In this document: in pieces, positions 25,542 through 35,361 of the stretch | Position numbering within the stretch: position 1 is the stretch's first letter | How the letters are laid out: every line of letters begins with the position of its first letter | NCBI RefSeq assembly: GCF_947496855.1 | Contig: NZ_CANMED010000001.1 | Location: 806,001 to 870,000, forward strand | Direction: 5' to 3' | DNA length: 64,000 bases | From: an uncultured Aquimarina sp. | GTDB taxonomy: Bacteria > Bacteroidota > Bacteroidia > Flavobacteriales > Flavobacteriaceae | The notes under the pieces: model-generated | Database searches by the model: none | What the model was told of the DNA's origin: nothing | The model's input: the letters and a program-made list of their open reading frames with translations, nothing else | Translations under genes and position numbers: made by a program

Positions 25542-26690
25542 TTATTTATTAATCAATGTTTTATATCGAGATTTTATATCTCCATAATTCCTTATTTGTT
25601 TCCAATATTCATCAAAGCTATTTACCTCTTCATGCCAATGTGGATCAGGTAGGTGCATTTTTGTTGTGATCCAATCTTTACCTTTGAAAAAGTCAATATC
25701 TATCGTACAGCTTTTCATCTTTTCGAATGGTACTAAAAAAATATAACCATCAAACAGTTGATGCAATCTAAAACGTGGATAACAAGTTTCATAAATACTA
25801 TTATCTCTTAGGTTTCCAAAGGGTGTGTTTCGCAAATCAAAACCCACCGATTTGTTATTATATAGAGTAGCTATTTTTTCAATATTATCGAAGGCTGGTG
25901 ATAACATAAAAGGTGTTTTGTTCGGTTTGTTATAAAAAGGACCGTGCAAGAAAATAGAGAAAACCCTAGAGGGATATTTGTTATATAATCTGTTTCCAAG
26001 ACTTCCGTTATCGTAGATACAAAAACTATCACTATTAACAGATAAAGATGCTTGTTGATACCTAGTAAAAGCGTGAGGTGTTCCTACTAATAATAAGATT
26101 TTATCATCTTTTTTAGCTATTTCCATTTCTACTACTTTTGCTCTAAACATATTTGGTGGTCCCTTATGAAATACTTTGGACATATTCTCTGGTGTTGGAA
26201 TATCAAAAAATTCGCTCCAATCATATTGATAACTAATGTTAAGTATTCTAAATTTTCTAGATTTCAGAGGTAGGTTTTTATTGAATTTCCAAACAGTTTT
26301 ATAGATATCCATATATTCTTTATATGCCCAACCTACATTATAGAAGTACATTACATCTCTTACCAATTGCTCATTATATATTTTGGACTGGACTAATGAA
26401 TCTACAACGGATTGTTTTTCATAAGCACCAAATTCCATTCCTAGGGTATATACACCTGCGGCATACAATTCGGGTATTAATTCCTTTATAAAATCAAGAT
26501 TATCCTTAATAGCATGATCTTCTCCTAGAATTACAAAATCATAATCATTGAATTTTTTGATCAAATAAGAAATTGGATCAGCACCTTGCTTTTTTAGATA
26601 TGATAATTCTTCAGAAAAATTAGCTTCCTGCCCGCTACTTTTTACAAGAAATAGAAAAGTAATAATTATAAAAGTTACTATTTTAAACAT
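25542..26690 (-). CDS. Secreted Tiki-superfamily (ChaN/EreA-like) protein
   Basis: 382 aa, signal peptide ending VKSSGQEA. The motif FVILGEDHAIKDN followed by a stretch ending LGMEFGAYEKQ is the GxxH...E core of the TIKI/TraB/ChaN/erythromycin-esterase superfamily, and LLLVGTPHAFTR carries the second GxxH. Such proteins are metal-dependent proteases or haem-binding proteins, or esterases; the exact type cannot be told from sequence alone. It is the first of three genes following SusE (179 bases after SusE), and is only 10 bases from the esterase gene, so they form an operon. Confidence 0.7.
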   Translation of the reverse strand: MFKIVTFIIITFLFLVKSSGQEANFSEELSYLKKQGADPISYLIKKFNDYDFVILGEDHAIKDNLDFIKELIPELYAAGVYTLGMEFGAYEKQSVVDSLVQSKIYNEQLVRDVMYFYNVGWAYKEYMDIYKTVWKFNKNLPLKSRKFRILNISYQYDWSEFFDIPTPENMSKVFHKGPPNMFRAKVVEMEIAKKDDKILLLVGTPHAFTRYQQASLSVNSDSFCIYDNGSLGNRLYNKYPSRVFSIFLHGPFYNKPNKTPFMLSPAFDNIEKIATLYNNKSVGFDLRNTPFGNLRDNSIYETCYPRFRLHQLFDGYIFLVPFEKMKSCTIDIDFFKGKDWITTKMHLPDPHWHEEVNSFDEYWKQIRNYGDIKSRYKTLINK

Positions 26691-26868
26691 TTATAGTTTT
26701 ATAAAATATGATAATAATCTATTTTAAAAAAAGGGACCATGTGGTTCTAGCCCCTTTTCAGTTGAAATGAAATAAAAACTAATTCAGAACAAACAAACGG
26801 GCTTTATCTAAAACAATTAAAAGATGAAAACCTCACTTATATACTATGTTATTTTTAGCTAGTTAATT

Positions 26869-27906
26869 TTATTTTAAACTGTATTCTAATGTTCTAGGAT
26901 TAAAAATTATCAAATAGTCTCCCGCAGTAACTGGAATATTATTATTTAGTGTTCCTTGTTCTAATACCCCATCATCATCTACATCACCATAATTTATATC
27001 CCAAAGATTATTGAATCGTATCTTTAAGCTTCCTTCAAGAAGTGTTACTTCTGCTTTCCAATCATCAAATAAGGGGTCATAGGTCAATACCATATCTGGA
27101 CCATCTAAGCCATTCACAGTAGCATCTCCAACTAACCCCCACGAATAAGGTTCTACTGAATAGTTTAATGAATTTTCATTGAATACTATTTTATAAATTC
27201 CGGCAGATAAAATAATATCATTTCCTCCGGATTCTAAGGTAATATCCGGTTCATTATCTCCATAATTTATATCCCAGACATTATCTGCTCTAATTTTAAT
27301 TGCTCCATCAGTAAGATTTACATACGCAACAAAAGTACCTTGTGGATCATTTTCATCAGTAGATTGATAAAATGGCATATCGGGTCCATCCCAACCATTT
27401 ATAGTCGCACTACCCACTAGTCCCCATCTGGATGATAAATCTAATGCCGATGCATAAGGTGTAACTGTTAGATTGCTTACATCAGAAAACCAGCTAGTAT
27501 CCCCTGATAGTACCGTTTCTATTTTTACAGAAAGTTCTGATGCTTCTCCAGAATTAGCTCCTAAATTAATTAATATTTGATTCAACTCTGAAGTAATTAA
27601 AGTTGTAGAAAAATTATTCCCAACTGCTTTAATTTCAGCTGAACTAAAATCTCCATCTGCTAAATCAAATAACAATTGATAACCAATAGAACCCGAATCA
27701 TATCCAAAATCTGGTTCTTGAAAAGTGATTGTTAGCGCTTCATCTTCTTCATTATTTCTATCTAATACAATACTATTTGTCGACAAAATTGCAGATCCCG
27801 TGGATGCCGTTGGAGAAATTTTTATTAGATCATCATTATCTTTACACGATATCGCGAATAGCAATGCTATGAATACGATAACTATTTTATTATATATAAT
27901 TTTCAT
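26869..27906 (-). CDS. SusE-like outer-membrane lipoprotein
   Basis: 345 aa, lipoprotein signal (LLFAISCKDND). Residues about 35-150 are a SusE-type Ig-like domain (NSIVLDRNNEEDEALTITF). Two similar C-terminal modules follow, each beginning WGLVGxATxNGxDGPDM and containing IRxxNxWDINYGD, about residues 160-250 and 255-345; they are carbohydrate-binding-type (SusE/SusF) modules that bind glycans at the cell surface. 17 bases downstream of susD on the same strand; the three genes are one operon. Confidence 0.88.
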   Translation of the reverse strand: MKIIYNKIVIVFIALLFAISCKDNDDLIKISPTASTGSAILSTNSIVLDRNNEEDEALTITFQEPDFGYDSGSIGYQLLFDLADGDFSSAEIKAVGNNFSTTLITSELNQILINLGANSGEASELSVKIETVLSGDTSWFSDVSNLTVTPYASALDLSSRWGLVGSATINGWDGPDMPFYQSTDENDPQGTFVAYVNLTDGAIKIRADNVWDINYGDNEPDITLESGGNDIILSAGIYKIVFNENSLNYSVEPYSWGLVGDATVNGLDGPDMVLTYDPLFDDWKAEVTLLEGSLKIRFNNLWDINYGDVDDDGVLEQGTLNNNIPVTAGDYLIIFNPRTLEYSLK

Positions 27907-27923
27907 AATTTAATACTATTTAG

Positions 27924-29546
27924 TTAATAACCGGGAGTTGGAATCAAGTTAGGATTTGCGTTAAGTTCTGCGCTTGGCATTGGATATACATCTCTGAATT
28001 TCTCAGTAGTTCTTCCTGCAGCTATATTTCCTTTCCAGGGCCATATTCCTTGATCAGAGAATTGTCCAAACCTAATCAAATCAGTTCTTCGATGGCACTC
28101 CCAGTATAATTCACGGGATCTTTCATCTAATAAAAAATCTAATTTTAGATCCGCTATAGAAATATTTTCGCTAGGATCACCATACGCACGTTCTCTTAGA
28201 TCATTGATATATCCAATTGCAGTATTAGCATCTCCGCCGCCGCCTCTAAGAAATATCTCGGCATACATCAGATACGCATCTGCCAATCTAAACATTGGAA
28301 AATTAACATCTACGTTATTTCCTGAAGCATCAGAGCCTATATTTCCATTAACATCTACATTACGATATTTGGTTACTGCATATCCCTGTCTAAAATCAAA
28401 TGGATTCTCTATTTCTAACGTTTGACCACCGGTATGAAACATTGCTCTTGTATCTGTATTTCCTGAGATATCATCAAACTTGTCTACGAAAGCACTGGTA
28501 CTCCTAAGACCGTCCCATCCCGAGTTCACTCCAAAATCAGCGGGATTCATATCTCCACCGATAGCGGCATGAACTAAATATGTTGCTCCTCCAAAAGATC
28601 CATTAGCAATTCCATCAAAAAGTATTGGATATATAATTTCAGCTTCTGCTCCATTCCGATCATTATCAGCCAAGAATAGATAATTATAATTAGATACTAA
28701 ACCATATCCGCCATTAATGATTCTATTCGTATACTCAAAAGCATCTGTATATCTTCCTGTACCTGTATACACCTCTGCATTTAAGTACAATTTTGCTAGT
28801 AACATCCATACAATTCCTTTATCAGCTCTACCATATTCATTCTGACGAGGATTTGGTAATCTCGTTTCAATATCTAACAATTCGGACTCTATATAATTGA
28901 ACATATCAATTCTGGACATTTGTTCAGGAAAAAAAGCTCCAACGGGATCATTCTCATCAACCAAAGGAATATCTCCAAACATATCAATTCCATGCCAATA
29001 GCTAAAAGCCCTCATAAAACGTGCTTCATCTCTAAATCCTGCAATTTCTTCTCTTAATGTGGCATCCACATTACCTCTTTCATCAAGTACACCAGATTCT
29101 GTTTCTCTTAAAAACTGATTAACCAGTCCTACCTGAAAATAAACTCTTGCATACATTGCAGTTATGAATATATCAGAAGATGTCCATACGTGATTGTGAA
29201 TATCATGAATTGTCTGATCATTCCAGGCAATAATCGACTCATCCGTTGCTAGTTCCTGAGTTGTAAATAGCAAGCGTAAATAATTCGAGAAATTACCATT
29301 GATTCCTGCTATGTCATCAAAATTTCCACTGGTATCCTGTCCTGTTAGAGAAATACCACCATAAATCTTAGCTAAAAACTGTTTGTATGCTTCCGGGTTT
29401 TCAAAAGTAACTTCTGATGTTTGAGCGCTTAATGGTTCTAAGTCCAGTTCATCAGCACAAGAAGCTAAAACCAATAGCATCAGTAGTATCAGAACTGCAG
29501 AGATATTCGTTAGTTTATTTAATATTTTAATTGCTTTCATGTTCAT
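27924..29546 (-). CDS. SusD/RagB-family nutrient-binding lipoprotein
   Basis: 540 aa. Lipoprotein signal (LVLASCADELDL) and the SusD fold: YKQFLAKIYGGISLTGQD, an Arg-rich helical region EARFMRAFSYWHGIDMFGDIP, and the C-terminal motif DERSRELYWECHRRTDLIRFGQF, a family hallmark. SusD covers the outer-membrane channel SusC and delivers substrate. Alternative start two codons in. 5 bases downstream of susC. Confidence 0.95.
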   Translation of the reverse strand: MNMKAIKILNKLTNISAVLILLMLLVLASCADELDLEPLSAQTSEVTFENPEAYKQFLAKIYGGISLTGQDTSGNFDDIAGINGNFSNYLRLLFTTQELATDESIIAWNDQTIHDIHNHVWTSSDIFITAMYARVYFQVGLVNQFLRETESGVLDERGNVDATLREEIAGFRDEARFMRAFSYWHGIDMFGDIPLVDENDPVGAFFPEQMSRIDMFNYIESELLDIETRLPNPRQNEYGRADKGIVWMLLAKLYLNAEVYTGTGRYTDAFEYTNRIINGGYGLVSNYNYLFLADNDRNGAEAEIIYPILFDGIANGSFGGATYLVHAAIGGDMNPADFGVNSGWDGLRSTSAFVDKFDDISGNTDTRAMFHTGGQTLEIENPFDFRQGYAVTKYRNVDVNGNIGSDASGNNVDVNFPMFRLADAYLMYAEIFLRGGGGDANTAIGYINDLRERAYGDPSENISIADLKLDFLLDERSRELYWECHRRTDLIRFGQFSDQGIWPWKGNIAAGRTTEKFRDVYPMPSAELNANPNLIPTPGY

Positions 29547-29551
29547 TTTTT

Positions 29552-32485
29552 TTAAAAGTTCATATTAGCTCCAAACACTATATTTCTAGGTCTTGGGAAG
29601 AAGTTATTATCAATCCCATTCGGAATTTCGGGATCAATACCATCATAATCAGTAATGGTAAAAACATTTTGCATAGTTAGCTGTAGTCTTAAACCGATTT
29701 TATCATCCTGTATCAGGTCCTTGAAATCATATCCCAAGGTTATATTATCCATTTTTAAAAAAGAGGCATCTTCTAGGTAATAATCAGATAATAATTGGTT
29801 ATTTCTAAAACCGGTATCCAATATAGAAACGTGAACATTTCTATTCGTTCCTAAAGAATGTAACCCAAACTCATTTCCTGTTGAGGATGCTACATTGTTA
29901 TAGACATAGTTCCCTATACTAGCTCTTATGGTAAAACTCAGGTCCCAATTTTTATAACTAGTACTAGAAGATAGACCAAATAAATAATCTGCAGCTGGGC
30001 TTTCATTTACATATAAATCTGCTGTATTTATCACCCCATCTCCATTCATATCTTCATAAACACCCTCTAAGGGTCTTCCATTGTTATCGTATACTTGTTT
30101 GTATAAAAGAAAAGATCGTTGTGGAGAACCTACTCTATGTATTTGTACTGTATTTCCTATACCTCCTGCAATAAAGCCAGTTGGAACACCTATAAATGAA
30201 GGATCATCTACAATATTCAGTTTTACAATTTCATTAGTAAGATAAGATGCATTAAAACTTACATTCCAGTTTAGATCTTTTTTTCTGATGATATCAGAGC
30301 TTATAGTAAACTCAAAACCACTATTCTCTAAATCTCCAATGTTTGTTGTTAGTTGGTTGGTCAGATTTGTTCCCGATGGTATTGGGATTAAGTTTAATAC
30401 ATCGTTAGTTTCTCTAGTAAAATATTCTATGCTTCCAGAAATTCGATTTTTTAGAAACCCATAGTCTAAACCAATATTATAAGTTTCAGATTCTTCCCAT
30501 TTTATATTTTCATCATATCCTTGTGGACGTACCGTATTATAAAATGTACTACCCAACTGGTATTGTTGATTATCCGCACCGTTTACATATACTGGTAAAT
30601 ATCCAAAATCAACACCAATTTCCTGTTGACCCGTCTCTCCATATCCTAACCGTAGTTTTAGATTGGAAATGATTTCAGATTTTTTTAGAAAATTTTCTTC
30701 AGAAATATTCCAGGCCAGTGCCGCTGCATAAAAATTACCCCAACGATTGTCTTCACTAAATCGAGAGGACCCATCTGATCTATAACTTAAAGTTAAAAGG
30801 TATCTGCTATCGTAAGAATATCGCAATCGAGTAACATAGGATTCTAATGCGTTTTGTGTGGCAAAGCTATTTTCTATAGGTGCTCCTACTGTTGGCGTAG
30901 TACTATTGTAATTTTTTCTATAAAACTTCTGAAATGTATGTCCTGCAGTTAATTCAATATTACTGTGTATACTTTCAATTTCCTTTTTATAGTTTAAGAA
31001 CAAATCAACTAATGTACTTCTTCTGATACTTCCATAATCACCTAAGGTGCCTTGAGAAAGAAACCCTGAAGCAGAAGATACAGGTGTATTTGTTTTACCA
31101 CTTACTTCATTATAATCAAATCCAAAATTTATATTGGCATTCAGTCCCTCTAAAAATGGAGCGTTATAATCAAATTTAATATTTCCTAGTGCTCTCTCTG
31201 TCTCTGCAATGTTAGTTAACTGTTGTAACAATCCAACAGGATTTCTTGGAGCTAGTGGTTCGGGATTACCATTAGGTTGTAACCATTCCCAATATCCACC
31301 ATATTGATTAGATCCACTAAATACGGATTGGGTAGGATCAAATTGTGCTGCTGCTGTTAATGCCCCTCCATTTGCAAAATCATCCTGAGTAAGTGCTCCA
31401 CGAATATTTATATCTACAGATAGACTGTTATCAAACAACTTCTGAAGCAGATTTATAGAAGCAGAACTACGTTCGAATTTAGAAGTTTTCACAAGGCCTT
31501 CCTGTGTAGTATATCCTGCAGAAACTCTATACGATGTACTGCCAAAACCTTGTGTGAGTGTAATGTTAGTATCCGTACCAACTGCCTCTTGTAAGATTTC
31601 ATTCTGCCAATCTGTATTACTATTTCCTAATAACGGCAGAATTAATGCTGCATTTTGACTATTAGCAGCCACTTGTCTATATTCATCAGCATTAAGTACA
31701 TCTGTTTTTCGTTGTACCATTCCTATAGAACCTGTAGTATTTACTTGTATTCTAAAAGGAGAGCTTAATTTTCCGCCTTTGGTAGTAATTAATATAACAC
31801 CAGCTGAAGCTCTGGATCCATATATAGCGGTAGATGATGCATCTTTTAACACTACAAAACTCTCTATATCATTAGGGTTGATAGCATTAAGTGCCGATAC
31901 TCCATTACCTCCTGTTGTTCCCTGATCTATTGGCACTCCATCAATTACTACCAATGGACTATTATTTGCAGATAAAGAAGAGTTACCTCCTCTAATACTA
32001 ATAGTTCCTGCTTGTCCTGGTCGTCCTCCTGGAGGAATTACATTAACTCCCGCGGTTTTTCCTGTAATTAATTGTTCTGGAGAAGAAATTGCTCCTTGAT
32101 TAAAATCTTCAGAATCTACTTTTTCTATAGCTCCAGTAGCATCTTTTACGGTTGTTGTACCGTACCCAATAAGAACTACTTGGTCTAATGATGCTGCATC
32201 TTCTTCCAATACAATATTAATAACAATAGCATCAACAACTAATTCAAAATTCTTAAATCCTAAATAAGAAAATACTAATACATCTCCGGTAGTTGCATCA
32301 ATACTATATTTTCCATCGAAATCCGACACAGCTCCATTGCTTGTTCCTTTAATAATAATATTAACTCTGGGGATAGAATTCCCAGTAGATTTTTCTGTTA
32401 TGATTCCACTAACCTGGTTTTGTGCAAAAGCCCCAAAGGAAATGAAAGTGACTAAAAGAAATACTAGTTTTTGTTTTGTTTTCAT
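29552..32485 (-). CDS. SusC/RagA-family TonB-dependent transporter
   Basis: 977 aa. Signal peptide (ending GAFAQNQ), a carboxypeptidase-regulatory-like domain (VSGIITEKSTGNSIPRVNI), the SusC box LDQVVLIGYGTTTVKDATG, plug domain with the usual RGG motif (ISIRGGNSSL...), then a 22-stranded barrel ending FGANMNF. It imports oligosaccharides or other large ligands with TonB energy. First gene of susC-susD-susE. No glycoside hydrolase or sulfatase occurs in the window, so the substrate is not obvious. Divergent to a LytS/LytTR pair that may control it. Confidence 0.95.
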   Translation of the reverse strand: MKTKQKLVFLLVTFISFGAFAQNQVSGIITEKSTGNSIPRVNIIIKGTSNGAVSDFDGKYSIDATTGDVLVFSYLGFKNFELVVDAIVINIVLEEDAASLDQVVLIGYGTTTVKDATGAIEKVDSEDFNQGAISSPEQLITGKTAGVNVIPPGGRPGQAGTISIRGGNSSLSANNSPLVVIDGVPIDQGTTGGNGVSALNAINPNDIESFVVLKDASSTAIYGSRASAGVILITTKGGKLSSPFRIQVNTTGSIGMVQRKTDVLNADEYRQVAANSQNAALILPLLGNSNTDWQNEILQEAVGTDTNITLTQGFGSTSYRVSAGYTTQEGLVKTSKFERSSASINLLQKLFDNSLSVDINIRGALTQDDFANGGALTAAAQFDPTQSVFSGSNQYGGYWEWLQPNGNPEPLAPRNPVGLLQQLTNIAETERALGNIKFDYNAPFLEGLNANINFGFDYNEVSGKTNTPVSSASGFLSQGTLGDYGSIRRSTLVDLFLNYKKEIESIHSNIELTAGHTFQKFYRKNYNSTTPTVGAPIENSFATQNALESYVTRLRYSYDSRYLLTLSYRSDGSSRFSEDNRWGNFYAAALAWNISEENFLKKSEIISNLKLRLGYGETGQQEIGVDFGYLPVYVNGADNQQYQLGSTFYNTVRPQGYDENIKWEESETYNIGLDYGFLKNRISGSIEYFTRETNDVLNLIPIPSGTNLTNQLTTNIGDLENSGFEFTISSDIIRKKDLNWNVSFNASYLTNEIVKLNIVDDPSFIGVPTGFIAGGIGNTVQIHRVGSPQRSFLLYKQVYDNNGRPLEGVYEDMNGDGVINTADLYVNESPAADYLFGLSSSTSYKNWDLSFTIRASIGNYVYNNVASSTGNEFGLHSLGTNRNVHVSILDTGFRNNQLLSDYYLEDASFLKMDNITLGYDFKDLIQDDKIGLRLQLTMQNVFTITDYDGIDPEIPNGIDNNFFPRPRNIVFGANMNF

Positions 32486-32923
32486 ACACTAATTTTGTTC
32501 TAAGAGTTTAAATTAAATAGCTAGTTAAGCAGTAGGTAGTTTTCATAAGTGCGATTAGGGAGAATTAATTTCATCCTATGATTTTCTAATCATTAGATAT
32601 GTGGTTATGGCAATACACCACTTATAAAGAAGCAATTTTTCTTTAAGTAAGATCATAGACATTTTGTACTAATTGTTTGAATTAGAGTACATATTATCAA
32701 AAATGAACAGCGTCTGAAAATTGATTGAACAAACAACAGCGTAGAGTAACAAAAAACAGGTTATTTATGTTATTTCAGTTTCTACTTATATTTTAATGAT
32801 ATAACGATGTTCATAAACGATAAATGGTTGTTTGTGTACAGATAGTTGCAGTCTGTTATTAGACCTAATGAAATAGCAACCGTTTTAAAATTTTATTCTT
32901 ATTTTTCCACCATAACATCTATA
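32486..32923. other. Divergent regulatory region susC / LytS kinase
   Basis: About 440 AT-rich bases between the divergent susC operon and the LytS-LytTR pair. I see no ORF of its own and no clear TTTG/TAnnTTTG pair. Promoters for both sides must lie here. Confidence 0.5.
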
Positions 32924-33967
32924 ATGACGGATTTTTTAAGTAACAATAAGCTTCCCTATAGAATTAGCAGACATGTTCTTTATTGGTTGGGGTTCAATCT
33001 TTTTTTAGGGTTTATTTGGGGAAGTTTTGATGATAATTACTCCATTGCTATTATTGTCCAATGTTTATTATTACCTGCAAGAATGTTACTTGTGTATGTA
33101 ACCTTGTATATATTAATTCCTAAGTTTTATTTCAAAAAAAATATCTTCATATTTGGTATAAGCTACTCGATTTGGTTAGTACTAGTGACCGTTTTTGTCC
33201 AAAGACCTATCTGGGATGTAAGCAGGGCACATTTTTTTCCAGAATGGAAAGTTTATGATATGTTTACATTATCCGAAATTATGGGAAATTTGTTTGACAT
33301 TAATCGCGCAGCTATTATTCCTATCATCTTTGTATTCATAAAATTTTACAACAAAGAGCAAAAAAGAACTTTAACTCTAGAAAGAGAACAGTTTAAATCA
33401 GAATTAACTCAGCTTCGAAATCAAATACATCCACATTTTTTGTTCAATACGTTAAATAATTTATATTCTTTAATTATTAAAAAATCTGATGACGCAGAAG
33501 ATGCGCTAATTAGGTTATCAGGATTGATGAGATATATGTTATATGAAGCTAATGTGCCCAAGGTACCATTGTCAAAAGAAATAGAATATCTAAGAAATTA
33601 TATTGATCTGGAGAAGCTAAGACTTAATAGTACGAATACTATTCATTTTACAACAAGTATGAATAAGGATAGTAAAATAGCACCATTTATCCTTATGCCT
33701 TTTGTAGAAAATGCCTTTAAACACGGGATTAGTAATGATAAAGTATCCACTATAGAAATAAGTGTTATAAGTGATAAGGATGTACTGACAATGACGGTTT
33801 ACAATACTAAAAAAATAAACTCCACTAAAAATAAAGGTGACGAAACAGGAGTTGGTTTAGTTAATGTACAAAAACGCTTAGAATTACTGTATAAAGATAA
33901 ATATGAGCTGATACAAAATGAAACAGTATCATATTACAAAATAGTATTAACATTAAATCTTATTTGA
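32924..33967 (+). CDS. LytS-type sensor histidine kinase
   Basis: 347 aa from MTDFLSNNKLPYRISRHVLY; the frame is open 26 codons upstream but with no good start. About four membrane helices in the first 145 residues (for example LGFIWGSF, LLLPARMLLVYVTLYILI, FIFGISYSIWLVLVTVFV). Then the His_kinase domain LRNQIHPHFLFNTLNNLYSL with the phospho-His in HPHF, and a HATPase with MPFVENAFKHGIS. Such kinases pair with LytTR regulators; the next gene is one, 6 bases on. Confidence 0.92.
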   Translation: MTDFLSNNKLPYRISRHVLYWLGFNLFLGFIWGSFDDNYSIAIIVQCLLLPARMLLVYVTLYILIPKFYFKKNIFIFGISYSIWLVLVTVFVQRPIWDVSRAHFFPEWKVYDMFTLSEIMGNLFDINRAAIIPIIFVFIKFYNKEQKRTLTLEREQFKSELTQLRNQIHPHFLFNTLNNLYSLIIKKSDDAEDALIRLSGLMRYMLYEANVPKVPLSKEIEYLRNYIDLEKLRLNSTNTIHFTTSMNKDSKIAPFILMPFVENAFKHGISNDKVSTIEISVISDKDVLTMTVYNTKKINSTKNKGDETGVGLVNVQKRLELLYKDKYELIQNETVSYYKIVLTLNLI

Positions 33968-33973
33968 CACAAA

Positions 33974-34699
33974 ATGCATGACCAAAAAATAAGATGTCTT
34001 GTCGTAGACGACGAACCACTAGCAAGAGATATAATAGAAAATTTTATTTCACGTATTGATGATCTGGAATTAATTGCTAAATGTAGCAGTGCTCACGAAG
34101 CTTTTAATGTGTTGCATAAAGAAGATATAGACCTTATTTTTTTAGATATACAAATGCCTGAGATTACAGGAATAGAGTTTCTTAAAGATTTATCTCCTGC
34201 TCCCACCGTTATTTTTACTACTGCATACAAAGATCATGCTATAGATGCATACAATCTGGATGCCATTGATTACCTCCTAAAACCGATAGAGTTTTCTAGA
34301 TTTTTGAAGTCTGTTAACAAAGTATATCGTCAATCAAAACCTATACAAGAAACACGTACTGAAATACAAAATAATAGCTTAGAAGATAAACCTTATATAT
34401 ATCTTAAGGTATTAAAAAAGATGCAAAAGATATATCTTAAAGATATTCTCTACATAGAAAGCTTAAAAAGTTATATCAAAGTTAAGACTAATACAAAAGA
34501 AATCATTGCCCATAGACCCATATCTTCAATAGAAAGTATACTTCCAATTGATAAATTCCTTAGAGTTCATAGATCATTTCTAATATCAGTAGACCATATC
34601 GATGCTTTTTCTCCAATAGAAATAGAATTAAAAGGAAATAAGGTTCCTGTAGGCAGAAAATATAAAGAAGCAGTAAAAAAAGCATTGGGGTATTTTTAA
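33974..34699 (+). CDS. LytTR-family response regulator
   Basis: 241 aa. Receiver domain (1 to about 120) with acidic VVDDEP, phospho-acceptor Asp58 (LIFLDIQMPEITG) and Lys in YLLKPIEF. A LytTR DNA-binding domain (about 140-241) with KMQKIYLKDILYIESLKSYIKV and FLRVHRSFLISVDHI. Partner of the preceding kinase. Likely targets are the divergent susC operon or the small peptide gene 122 bases downstream; neither is proven. Confidence 0.92.
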   Translation: MHDQKIRCLVVDDEPLARDIIENFISRIDDLELIAKCSSAHEAFNVLHKEDIDLIFLDIQMPEITGIEFLKDLSPAPTVIFTTAYKDHAIDAYNLDAIDYLLKPIEFSRFLKSVNKVYRQSKPIQETRTEIQNNSLEDKPYIYLKVLKKMQKIYLKDILYIESLKSYIKVKTNTKEIIAHRPISSIESILPIDKFLRVHRSFLISVDHIDAFSPIEIELKGNKVPVGRKYKEAVKKALGYF

Positions 34700-34821
34700 G
34701 CAGCACAATAACTTTAATAAAACTTTATAATACTTAGGGAAAATTCAAACAATTAAGCGTATAGTTTTGTTGTTATACAGGTAAATACTTATAATAAATT
34801 TTAACTCTTAAAACCTTAATT

Positions 34822-34986
34822 ATGTTAAAATACATTTTAAACTTAAACAGTGCTAAAGTATTAAACAAGAATCAACAAAAAGAGATTATGGGAAATGGTA
34901 TTACTACACCTTGTCCGTTTGCTCCGCCTTGTGATCCCGGTATGATCGAATACATTTGTGACTGCTATCATTCTTGGGAGCTTTAA
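34822..34986 (+). CDS. Small cysteine-rich peptide with double-glycine-like leader
   Basis: 54 aa, not called by usual gene finders. Residues 1-26 read MLKYILNLNSAKVLNKNQQ and then KEIMGNG, which is the leader type of Bacteroidota peptides (LKxxLNLxxxxxLxxxEQKxIxGG), with GNG in place of the usual GG at the cleavage site. The remaining 28 residues are PCPFAPPCDPG...ICDCYHSWEL, with four Cys. Such peptides are exported and trimmed by peptidase-containing ABC transporters (C39) and can be bacteriocins or signals. No transporter is in the window. A strong terminator follows 6 bases on. It lies directly downstream of a LytTR regulator gene. Confidence 0.75.
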   Translation: MLKYILNLNSAKVLNKNQQKEIMGNGITTPCPFAPPCDPGMIEYICDCYHSWEL

Positions 34987-34992
34987 AAAAAT

Positions 34993-35025
34993 AAAAATGC
35001 CTGAAAATAATTTTCAGGCATTTTT
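34993..35025. terminator. Terminator of the small peptide gene
   Basis: Perfect 15-bp stem AAAAATGCCTGAAAA/TTTTCAGGCATTTTT with a 3-nt loop and flanking A and T runs, so it works in both directions: for the peptide gene on the plus strand and the ferredoxin-like gene on the minus strand. Confidence 0.93.
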
Positions 35026-35057
35026 TATATACTCCATACTAAATCTTAAAATATATC

Positions 35058-35285
35058 TCAAGTATTCTTAAAATAACTCAATGCACCAGAAGGACAAGTT
35101 TCTATTTGACTTTTTAATGCTTCTGTTGAAGCATTTTCTGCTTGAATCCAAGGTTTTCTCTTAGGGTCATACACTTTTGGGAGTGTCTTTACACAAACTC
35201 CAGCATGAACACACTTTTCTGGTTTCCATACAATGGTGAGTTCTCCATTCGTATATTCTTTTCTTGTATTATTCGTTGCTGCCAT
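35058..35285 (-). CDS. YjdI-like (4Fe-4S) mono-cluster protein
   Basis: 75 aa. Small Fe-S protein of the Fer4_19/YjdI family: WKPEKCVHAGVCVKTLPKVYDP near the N-terminus (Cys25 and Cys31) and ETCPSGALSY (Cys64) near the end, the usual spacing of this family. It lies on the same strand as, and 76 bases downstream of, a CrtISO/RetSat-like flavoprotein; an electron-transfer partnership is possible but not shown. Confidence 0.85.
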   Translation of the reverse strand: MAATNNTRKEYTNGELTIVWKPEKCVHAGVCVKTLPKVYDPKRKPWIQAENASTEALKSQIETCPSGALSYFKNT

Positions 35286-35361
35286 ATCCGAAGTTTTAAT
35301 TGTTAATTCTAAATATACGCAATTCTTCTAGTTTAATAACGTACAGTTTTTTCCTAACAAA

